DNA of 9,410 nucleotides. Origin: ZC4RG19 sp036279475 (GTDB taxonomy: Bacteria; Actinomycetota; Acidimicrobiia; Acidimicrobiales; VFJN01). A program made the position numbers and the translations under genes. The notes below the pieces were generated by a model. It was not told the DNA's origin. It did no database searches and saw only the letters and a list, made by a program, of their open reading frames with translations. The stretch lies in assembly GCA_036279475.1 (NCBI GenBank), contig DASUJB010000075.1:1-9410 (forward strand), written 5' to 3'. Below, in pieces: positions 1 to 5,266 of this stretch (position 1 is its first letter; each line of letters opens with the position of its first letter).

Positions 1-293
1 AGGACGCCGTCGCCGCGCCCGCCGCGGACGAGGGCGACGACGACGACGAGGAGGACGAGGACCCCGACGACGTCGAGGCCGACCTCGACGCCATCCTCAA
101 GGACCGCATCGCCGCCCAGCCCGAGGACGAGGACGAGGACGAGGAGATCCCCGAGCCCGACGACCGCGGCGACGGGGCAGGTCGCATCCAACCCAAGAAG
201 GCCGACGAGTTCGTGTGCCAGTCGTGTTTCCTCGTCAAGCACCGCCGACAGCTGGCCGACGAGGACCTGATGCTCTGTGTCGACTGCGTCTGA
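1..293 (+). CDS. DUF4193-like acidic zinc-ribbon protein (5' end missing)
   Basis: Only the last 96 codons are in the window, read from base 3 to the TGA at 291-293; the start lies upstream. The visible part begins with a very acidic Asp/Glu stretch, passes through a segment reading DVEADLDAILKDRIA, a second acidic run, and ends in a zinc-ribbon-like unit FVCQSC...CVDC, with CxxC pairs encoded at 216-227 and 276-287. This acid-rich body plus a C-terminal four-cysteine knuckle followed by only one residue is the pattern of the actinobacterial DUF4193 family, whose function is not known. Four cysteines suggest one bound zinc (inference). It is the first visible gene of a compact plus-strand run; the next start lies 9 nt after its stop, and the GAGGAG at 292-297 overlapping the stop serves that next gene. 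Family assignment is from recalled sequence pattern. Confidence 0.82.
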   Translation, partial: DAVAAPAADEGDDDDEEDEDPDDVEADLDAILKDRIAAQPEDEDEDEEIPEPDDRGDGAGRIQPKKADEFVCQSCFLVKHRRQLADEDLMLCVDCV

Positions 294-302
294 GGAGCCA
301 CC

Positions 303-881
303 GTGACAACCGACGACGACGCTGCCCGTCCCTCCCACCTGCTCGACGAGGTCGTCAGCCGCGCCGCCGACGTCTTCCTCTACGCCCCCATCGGCCTGTT
401 CTTCGAGAGCCCTGCCCTCGTCACGAAGCTGGCCGAGCAAGGGCGGCTCCAGACCCGCAACGCCCGGCTGTTCGGGCAGCTGGCGGTGCGCCGCGGCGAG
501 GCCGAGGTGCGGCGCCGGGTCGACGAGGTGGAGGAGCAGGCCGTGGCCGTGCTCCGCCTCCTCGGCCTGGCCCCGGACGAGGCGGCCGACGAGGGCCCGG
601 CGCCCACGCCGGCGCCGCCACCGGACGACGCCGGCGGCTCGGCCACGGCGCCGGGGACGGCGGAGGTCGACGCGGGGGCCGAGGTGGCGACCACGCCCGC
701 GACGCCGGGGCGGGACGCCGCCGAGCTCGCCATCCCCGACTACGACAGCCTGTCGGCATCGCAGGTCGTCACCCGCCTGGACGGGCTGGCCCCCGACGAG
801 CTGGAGGCCGTCCGCGCCTACGAGGCAGCCAACCGGGGACGCAAGACCATCCTCAACAAGGTCGCGCAGCTCCAGGCGTGA
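303..881 (+). CDS. Uncharacterised protein resembling actinobacterial lipid-droplet-associated proteins
   Basis: 192 residues, GTG start with GAGGAG at 292-297 and a 5-nt spacer, which supports this start. There are three parts. Residues about 11-88 are predicted helical and include a hydrophobic stretch around 22-42 (VFLYAPIGLFF) and a charged QLAVRRGEAEVRRRV segment. Residues about 90-140 form a Pro/Ala/Asp/Gly linker of low complexity. Residues 142-192 form a compact C-terminal domain beginning IPDYDSLSASQVV and ending RKTILNKVAQL. A Gly/Pro-Asp-Tyr-Asp-x-Leu start followed by two helices and a basic 'YE..NRGRKT' segment is what I recall from actinobacterial proteins annotated as lipid droplet-associated, which also share the N-terminal helical region. 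That similarity is remembered, not computed. The stop overlaps the next start (GTGA, 878-881), so it is translationally coupled to the GNAT gene. Function is otherwise unknown. Confidence 0.8.
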   Translation: MTTDDDAARPSHLLDEVVSRAADVFLYAPIGLFFESPALVTKLAEQGRLQTRNARLFGQLAVRRGEAEVRRRVDEVEEQAVAVLRLLGLAPDEAADEGPAPTPAPPPDDAGGSATAPGTAEVDAGAEVATTPATPGRDAAELAIPDYDSLSASQVVTRLDGLAPDELEAVRAYEAANRGRKTILNKVAQLQA

Positions 882-1357
882 CCGTACCGGAAGAAGGCGC
901 CCGGTCGGCCGCCGCGGCCGACATCGCGGCCGTCGTCCCCCTGGTGGTGGCGTCGGGCGCCGAGAAGCAAGCGCAGAAGGGTGGACCGCTGTGGTTCCGC
1001 CGCGAGCGCCGGTGGCGGCAGGTCGACGTCGAGCTGGCCGGGGCGCTCAGCCGGTCCGACCACGAGCTGGCCGTGGGCACCATCGACGACGTCGTGGTGG
1101 GCTACGGGCTGGCCCGCACCGACCGCCTCGACGACGGCAGCCTCCTCGGCGTCGTGGACGACGTCTACGTCGATGCCCGGGCCCGGTCGGTGGGGGTGGG
1201 CGAGGCCCTGATGGACCACCTCCTCGCCTGGTGCCGGGCCCGGGGCTGCTTCGGCGTCGACAGCATGGTCCTACCGGGGGACCGCTCGACCAAGAACTTC
1301 TTCGAGTCCTTCGGCCTGGTAGCCCGGGCCATCGTCGTCCACCGGCCACTCGACTGA
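878..1357 (+). CDS. GNAT-family N-acetyltransferase
   Basis: 159 residues from the GTG at 878, which overlaps the previous stop by 4 nt. GNAT enzymes move an acetyl group from acetyl-CoA to an amine; the substrate here cannot be read from sequence. Evidence for the fold: motif A at residues about 92-112 (VDDVYVDARARSVGVGEAL), carrying the pyrophosphate-binding R103-x-x-G106-x-G108 loop after the beta-4 strand, and motif B at about 138-156 (TKNFFESFGLVARAIVVHR), the usual 'N-F-F-E-S-F-G-F/L' end of the fold. The length is normal for a single-domain GNAT. The same frame stays open upstream to about 215, but the upstream translation is Arg/Pro-rich and lies over two well-supported genes, so 878 is preferred. 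The Nudix gene follows after 2 nt, consistent with one operon. Confidence 0.9.
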   Translation: MTVPEEGARSAAAADIAAVVPLVVASGAEKQAQKGGPLWFRRERRWRQVDVELAGALSRSDHELAVGTIDDVVVGYGLARTDRLDDGSLLGVVDDVYVDARARSVGVGEALMDHLLAWCRARGCFGVDSMVLPGDRSTKNFFESFGLVARAIVVHRPLD

Positions 1358-1359
1358 CC

Positions 1360-1788
1360 GTGGCCCCCACTCCCCGCCCGACCGCCCGGCCACAGGTGGC
1401 GGCCAGTGCCGTGGTGCAGGGGGACGGGCGGTTGCTACTCGTGCGCCGGGCCGCCGGCCACGCCGGTGCCGGGCGGTGGGCCCTCCCCGGGGGTCGGGTC
1501 GAGCCGGGGGAGAGGGTGGGCGACGCCGCCCGGCGGGAGCTGTACGAGGAGACGGGCGTGCGCGGCACCGTGGGACCGTTCGTCGGCTGGTCGGAGCGGA
1601 TCGACGACACCGGGCACTTCGTGATCCTGACCTTCGTGGTCGAGGCCCCCGACGCCCCTGGCCCCGCGGTGCCGGGGGACGACGCCGATGCCGCCGCCTG
1701 GGTCCCCCTCGCGGAGGTGGCCGGTCACGACCTGGTGGAGGGGCTGCCAGCCTTCCTGGTGGACCACGGGATCCTCCGACCGGCCTGA
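1360..1788 (+). CDS. Nudix hydrolase
   Basis: 142 residues. It carries a complete Nudix box: G45-x5-E51-x7-R59-E60-L61-x-E63-E64-x-G66-V67, including the REL-x-EE core that binds the divalent metal. Nudix enzymes cleave nucleoside diphosphates linked to another group, for example oxidised or non-canonical NTPs or nucleotide sugars; the short single-domain form with a hydrophobic strand before the box (RLLLVRR) is compatible with a housecleaning or NADH/ADP-ribose pyrophosphatase-like role, but the substrate is not decided by the sequence. The start is the GTG 2 nt after the GNAT stop. An in-frame GTG at 1396 is an alternative that would remove a Pro/Thr-rich dozen of residues with no obvious structure. 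This is the last gene of the plus-strand run; the gene after it is convergent. Confidence 0.92.
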   Translation: MAPTPRPTARPQVAASAVVQGDGRLLLVRRAAGHAGAGRWALPGGRVEPGERVGDAARRELYEETGVRGTVGPFVGWSERIDDTGHFVILTFVVEAPDAPGPAVPGDDADAAAWVPLAEVAGHDLVEGLPAFLVDHGILRPA

Positions 1789-1897
1789 CCGCCTCCACGC
1801 TGCGGGCCCGGTCGCCCGGCACCGTCCCGACCGGGGGCACCGTCCCCAGCGCCGTCCCGACCCCGGGCACCGTGCCGCCCGTCGCGACGACTCGAGG
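1789..1897. repeat. Convergent intergenic gap with four GGCACCGTCCC-like repeats
   Basis: The spacer between the convergent Nudix and enoyl-CoA hydratase genes contains GGCACCGTCCC at 1818-1828 and 1836-1846, a degenerate copy AGCGCCGTCCC at 1848-1858, and GGCACCGTGCC (an odd-length perfect palindrome) at 1866-1876. The copies start 18, 12 and 18 nt apart. Some copies can form short hairpins, such as GGGG-GCACCGT-CCCC around 1834-1847. It may act as a bidirectional termination zone, but there is no T-run and no strong long stem, so the role is open. Confidence 0.6.
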
Positions 1898-2662
1898 TCA
1901 GCGCCCCGTCCACCGCGGGGGCCGCTTCTCGATGAACGCGGTCAGTCCCTCCTTGAAGTCGGCGCTCGACGTGGCGGCGAGGATGCCCTCGCCCGAGAGC
2001 TTCCACCCGACCTCCTCGGGTGCCGTCGCTCCCTCGGCGACGACCTTGCGGCTGGCCCGCACGGCGACGGGGGCGTTGGCGCAGATCTGCCCCGCCAGCT
2101 CGGCCGCGACGTCGAGGGCCTGCCCCGGCTCGCACAGCCGGTTCACCAGGCCGTGCTGGTGGGCGGCCTCGGCAGTGATGGGATCGCCCGTCAGGGCCAT
2201 CTCCATGGCGATGTTGACCGGGAGCTTCCGCGGCAGGCGGAACAGGCCACCGGCCCCCGCCACCAGGGAACGCTTCACCTCGGGGATGCCGAAGGTGGCG
2301 GTCCGCGAGGCCACGACGAGGTCGCACGCGAGGACGATCTCCGTACCGCCGGCCAGGGCAGGGCCGTCGACGGCGGCGATGATCGGCTTCGTCCTCTCCC
2401 GCTGGGTGATCCCGCCGAAGCCACCCCGCTCGGTCTGGAGACCGGAGGCCGTCCCGGCGTTGATCTCCTTCAGGTCGGCGCCGGCGCAGAAGACGGGCGG
2501 CTCACCGGTGAGGATCCCCACCCAGATGTCGTCGTCGGCCTCGATCTTGTCGATCGCGTCCTCGATGCCTTGGGCCACGGCACCGTTGACGGCGTTGCGC
2601 GCCTCGGGCCGGTTGATCTTGACGACCGCGAACGGTCCCCTCTGCTCGAACTCCACAGCCAT
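1898..2662 (-). CDS. Enoyl-CoA hydratase/isomerase (crotonase family)
   Basis: 254 residues from the ATG at 2662. Crotonase-family enzymes act on acyl-CoA thioesters; most hydrate trans-2-enoyl-CoA in fatty-acid beta-oxidation. Seen in the sequence: the N-terminal 'VVKINRPEARNAV' strand-turn, the first oxyanion-hole segment FCAGADLKEI (residues 58-67), the second PALAGGTEIVLACD (101-114), and both acids equivalent to the two catalytic glutamates of rat mitochondrial enoyl-CoA hydratase: E108 (GTEIVLACD) and E128 (FGIPEVK). Their presence favours true hydratase or isomerase activity over a catalytically changed family member. The C-terminal helical region (ANAPVAVRASRKVV ... FIEKRPPRW) matches the trimerisation end of the family. 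The ATG is preceded by AGGG (2671-2674 on the plus strand) with an 8-nt spacer; a GTG six codons upstream (2680) is possible but less likely. The gene stands alone and converges on the Nudix gene. Confidence 0.93.
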   Translation of the reverse strand: MAVEFEQRGPFAVVKINRPEARNAVNGAVAQGIEDAIDKIEADDDIWVGILTGEPPVFCAGADLKEINAGTASGLQTERGGFGGITQRERTKPIIAAVDGPALAGGTEIVLACDLVVASRTATFGIPEVKRSLVAGAGGLFRLPRKLPVNIAMEMALTGDPITAEAAHQHGLVNRLCEPGQALDVAAELAGQICANAPVAVRASRKVVAEGATAPEEVGWKLSGEGILAATSSADFKEGLTAFIEKRPPRWTGR

Positions 2663-2886
2663 GGCGGTCACCCTAGCCACGGCCCCTCGCCGGAGGGCGG
2701 GGTGCCGGACGCCCGACCGCCCGAGCAGGTGCCGTGCCGAGATCCGACTCCCGCGCCATCCCCCGCCCGCCCGGCGGACGGCGGCATCATGAGGTGAAAC
2801 CTTGGCTATGGTGACCGGGTCGAACCGAGCGGTCGGAGGGTCTCTCGGGCGTCCGGCCGTAGAGCCGACGAGGAGCGACGAACCAC
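2663..2886. promoter_or_regulatory. Divergent promoter region between enoyl-CoA hydratase and zinc-ribbon genes
   Basis: A non-coding spacer of about 220 bp between two divergent genes. On the plus strand TATGGT at 2807-2812, embedded in GGCTATGGTGACC, fits the actinobacterial -10 form TAnnnT; no convincing -35 lies 16-18 nt upstream. If used, it gives a leader of about 65-70 nt. AGGAG at 2871-2875 sits 11 nt before the TTG start at 2887. I see no clear operator or RNA gene. The promoter serving the minus-strand gene must also be here, but no box stands out. Confidence 0.35.
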
Positions 2887-3081
2887 TTGGACGACCACAC
2901 AGGACACCTGCAGTGCCCCTTCTGCGGGGCCTACGAGGTCGATCGGCTGTTCATCGGATCCCTCCACGTCGACTCCTGCACCTGCCACGCCTGTGGCTCC
3001 CGGTGGGACGAGGATGCCTCGACCGGCGAGTACCGGGGTCGGGGTGAGGCCGAGTCCGTGATCGTCCCCCGGCGTCGCTGA
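2887..3081 (+). CDS. Small zinc-ribbon protein, uncharacterised
   Basis: 64 residues from a TTG start, with AGGAG 11 nt upstream. Two CxxC knuckles, C10-P-F-C13 and C33-H-A-C36, with 19 residues between them and an extra cysteine at C31, make a compact zinc ribbon. The second knuckle continues into CGSRWDED, typical of short rubredoxin-like or zinc-ribbon domains in which the ribbon is the whole folded part. After residue 42 the chain becomes charged and glycine-rich and ends in PRRR. The function is not known; small ribbons of this kind usually bind nucleic acid or a partner protein (general knowledge of the fold, not a specific assignment). I recall similar short actinobacterial proteins with a 'CxACGxRWDE' signature. 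An overlapping frame reading from 2802 was judged a shadow because it lacks any domain. The gene stands alone between a divergent and a convergent neighbour. Confidence 0.75.
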   Translation: MDDHTGHLQCPFCGAYEVDRLFIGSLHVDSCTCHACGSRWDEDASTGEYRGRGEAESVIVPRRR

Positions 3082-3097
3082 CGGGGGAGCGCCGCCG

Positions 3098-3203
3098 CCG
3101 CTTCCCCGAGTGCCTGTCTCCGGCCGCGGCCCCGCCGGCCGCGCGCCATGCCGCTTCCCCGGGCTGCCGTCGTCGGCCGCGGCCCCGCGGGCCGCGCGCC
3201 ATC
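3098..3203. repeat. About 53-bp tandem duplication with GC hairpins in a convergent gap
   Basis: Unit 1 (about 3098-3149) and unit 2 (about 3151-3202) are direct repeats offset by 53 bp. Their right halves, 29 bp at 3121-3149 and 3174-3202, differ at one base only; the left halves share CCGCTTCCCCG and then diverge, giving about 44 of 52 matching positions overall. Each copy can fold: CGCGGCC/GGCCGCG with a 5-nt loop in copy 1 (3125-3143), and CGCGGCCC/GGGCCGCG with a 3-nt loop in copy 2 (3178-3196). The substitution between the copies adds one base pair to the stem of copy 2. It lies between two convergent genes, so a bidirectional terminator is a plausible use; no T-run follows. Confidence 0.75.
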
Positions 3204-3268
3204 CATCCGGGCTGGTGGCGTGCCGCCGGGGCGTGGAGGTTGCCGGGACGGCAGCTCGGGCGTGGCGG

Positions 3269-4729
3269 CTAAGGCGTGACGGTGCCCGGGACCGGTGCGC
3301 TGTCAGCGGTCGTCGTCCCCGCCGGCAAGGGGGTCACCTCGGTGCGGATCGCTTCCTGCGGCCCGGGGCCGCTGGCAGAGGGCGACGGCACGCCGGTGCC
3401 CGGCACGGCCGCCGCCTCGTCGGCAGGAGCGGAGGGGGCGCCCGGGGACCGGTCGCCCCGGCGACGGCCCTCGCCGCCGTCCTTGCCACGGTTGCGGTCG
3501 CTCCCGGGCCGGTTGCCCCCCGGCCGCCGGCGGGGGCCGCGCGGCGGCCGGTCGGAGGGCGCCTCGGGAGCGATGTCGAAGATGTGGGCGATCTCGGGTA
3601 GCCGCGTCGCCAGGCGGGCGATGGTGGCCCGGAGGTCGGGAGCGAGCTTCTCCGGCAGGGACTGGGGGATGACGCGCCGACGGACCGGGGAGTAGGCGAG
3701 GGCGTCCAGCACCGTCGCCCACCGGTCGGGCGCCGTGTCGGCCGTCAGGGAGGCGGCCGTGGCCTCGGCCAGCTGGGTGGCGATGTCACCGGGGATCGGC
3801 GCACCGGCCTTGGGCGGGCGGGAGCTGAGCCGGAGGGCGCGGACCACCCGGCCGGCCCGCACGTTGTCGCCCAGCTCGGCGAGCCAGTCAGCGTGCTCCT
3901 TCTCCACCCGGTTGGCCAGCGCCTCGCGCAGCTGGGCGGCCAGGGCCTTGGCCTCGTCGTCGCGGCCGGCGTCACCCGCGGCGTTGACGACCGACCGCAG
4001 GTCGCGCAGGTCCAGGTCGTCGACGGCGGCGACGGCGGCCTCGGCGCGGTCGCGCCACACGGCGGCGGCGACCCGGGGCCGCAGCTCCTCCGCTACGTGG
4101 AGGAGGGCGTCGTGCTTCACCTCGGGCTTGCCCTCGGCCTTCAGCTCGGCGTTCTGCTTGTCGATCGCCTGGCGGACGGCGGGGATGCCTCCGGCCAGGA
4201 GCTGCTCGACGATCGGCCGCTGCTCGGCGGGGACCGCCTCGAGGAGCTGGTTGCGATGGGCCCGGCCCGGCCGCAGGCGACGGGGGCGCGGCCTGTCCTC
4301 GGCGGTGGGAGCCGGCCGGGAGGCTCGCTCCCGGCGCCCGTCGTCGTGGCCACCGGAGCGGCCGCGGCGACCACCGTCGTGCCGTTCCCGGGTCCGCTCG
4401 TCGCTCCCACGGTCGCCTCGGCGACGGCTCCGCTCGCCCGACCGGCGGGGAGCGAGGGTGGACGTGACCAGCGGCTGGTCGCTCGTTCTCGGCCGCAGCT
4501 CGAGCCGCTCGGGCTCCGCGCGCGGAGACCGGGGTGGCAGCACGCTGACGACCTCGATGCCGTCGAGGTGGCCCTCGACCTCGGCTCGGAGCACCTGGCC
4601 GGCGGTTGCGCCAGCGGGCAGGATGCGGCCGTCGAGCGTCCCCCTGGGCTCGCGCGCCCCGGCGGCTCGCCAGGTCCAGGAACCATCGTCGCGAGCACTG
4701 GTCAGCTCGATGTCGATCCGGCGGGGCAT
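3269..4729 (-). CDS. Uncharacterised protein with helical core and two Arg-rich disordered tracts
   Basis: 486 residues, ATG start, 12 nt after the Rrf2 stop. I do not recognise a named family, though the core resembles conserved hypothetical proteins I recall from Acidimicrobiia. Layout: residues 1-66 look like a small beta domain (IDIELTS, DGSWTWRAAG, VLRAEVEGHLDGIEVVSVLP), possibly OB- or TRAM-like; residues about 94-158 are an Arg/Gly/Asp-rich disordered tract with many RR, RG and RS pairs; residues about 159-385 are strongly helical, with AVPAEQRPIVEQLLAGGIPA, DLDLRDLRSVV and VRALRLSSRPPKAG as the most family-like segments; residues about 393-428 are a second Arg/Gly-rich tract; the tail (429-486) is Pro/Ala/Ser/Thr-rich and ends PVPGTVTP. 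No signal peptide or membrane segment is visible, so it is probably cytosolic. The basic tracts suggest nucleic-acid, most likely RNA, binding (inference). It is the last gene of the minus-strand operon. Confidence 0.75.
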   Translation of the reverse strand: MPRRIDIELTSARDDGSWTWRAAGAREPRGTLDGRILPAGATAGQVLRAEVEGHLDGIEVVSVLPPRSPRAEPERLELRPRTSDQPLVTSTLAPRRSGERSRRRGDRGSDERTRERHDGGRRGRSGGHDDGRRERASRPAPTAEDRPRPRRLRPGRAHRNQLLEAVPAEQRPIVEQLLAGGIPAVRQAIDKQNAELKAEGKPEVKHDALLHVAEELRPRVAAAVWRDRAEAAVAAVDDLDLRDLRSVVNAAGDAGRDDEAKALAAQLREALANRVEKEHADWLAELGDNVRAGRVVRALRLSSRPPKAGAPIPGDIATQLAEATAASLTADTAPDRWATVLDALAYSPVRRRVIPQSLPEKLAPDLRATIARLATRLPEIAHIFDIAPEAPSDRPPRGPRRRPGGNRPGSDRNRGKDGGEGRRRGDRSPGAPSAPADEAAAVPGTGVPSPSASGPGPQEAIRTEVTPLPAGTTTADSAPVPGTVTP

Positions 4730-4741
4730 AGAGGGGCCACG

Positions 4742-5257
4742 CTAGCGCGCCGGGTGTCCCGGACCCCTAGTCGAGGAGGATTCGCGGTCCCCCGTGCCCG
4801 ATGCCCGCCGCGCCCAGGCGTCGGGGTCCTCCAGGAGGTGGCGGAGCGGAGCCGGGAGGGTGCCTGCCACCACGTCACCCACGGTCACGGCCTCGAGCAC
4901 GCCCCGGAGCGCAGCCCGGGCCGCCACCCAGACCTCCCGGAGGTGGAGGGCGGGGCCGGCGTAGCTCAACCGCTCGGGTGGCGTGCCGTGCACGTCGGCC
5001 AGCGGGCCCTCCACGGCACGGATCACGTCGGCCACGGCGATCTCGCCCGCGGGCCGGGCCAGCCGGTAGCCGCCCTCGGCGCCGCGCTGGCTCCTCACCA
5101 GGCCGGCCCGCCGGAGGTCGGCCAGCACGTCCTCCAGAGACCTGGCCGGGATGCCCTGCGAGAGGGCCAGGGCCTCGGCCGTCCGGGGACCGCCGGGCGC
5201 GGCGGCGATCTCGGCCATGGCCCGTACGGCGTAGTCGGCCCTGGCGGTGATCCGCAC
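4742..5257 (-). CDS. Rrf2-family transcriptional regulator lacking cysteines
   Basis: 171 residues from a GTG start, 9 nt after the WS/DGAT stop. The opening MRITARADYAVRAMAEIA is the classic Rrf2 N-terminus; a winged helix-turn-helix follows, with the helix IPARSLEDVLADLRRAGLV (about 36-54), the wing RGAEGGYRLARP (58-69), then VADVIRAVEGPL (75-86), where the dimerisation helix begins. In the iron-sulfur members of this family (IscR, NsrR, RsrR) cysteine ligands follow about here; this protein has no cysteine anywhere, so it cannot bind a cluster through Cys and may sense a metabolite or protein partner, as the cluster-free member CymR does. The C-terminal 25 residues are charged and probably disordered. 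Its place directly behind the acyltransferase suggests autoregulation of the operon and perhaps control of storage-lipid genes (inference). Confidence 0.9.
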   Translation of the reverse strand: MRITARADYAVRAMAEIAAAPGGPRTAEALALSQGIPARSLEDVLADLRRAGLVRSQRGAEGGYRLARPAGEIAVADVIRAVEGPLADVHGTPPERLSYAGPALHLREVWVAARAALRGVLEAVTVGDVVAGTLPAPLRHLLEDPDAWARRASGTGDRESSSTRGPGHPAR

Positions 5258-5266
5258 GGCCCGCCG

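Noticed and set aside
1..180. GAC/GAG-rich stretch considered as simple-sequence repeat DNA
   Set aside because: It is explained by the acidic Asp/Glu-rich body of the DUF4193-like protein.
215..877. Long open frame running in front of the GNAT domain, which would make a 380-residue fusion
   Set aside because: The translation is Arg/Pro/Gly-rich without domain features and lies over two genes with good ribosome-binding sites and family features; the GNAT starts at the coupled GTG at 878.
2811..2840. GGTTCGACCC-like sequence on the minus strand that resembles a tRNA T-arm
   Set aside because: No acceptor, D-arm or anticodon stem can be found at proper distances.
3098..3203. Tandem repeat considered as a CRISPR array
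   Set aside because: Only two units with no unique spacers and no cas gene nearby; the unit is a drifting duplication.
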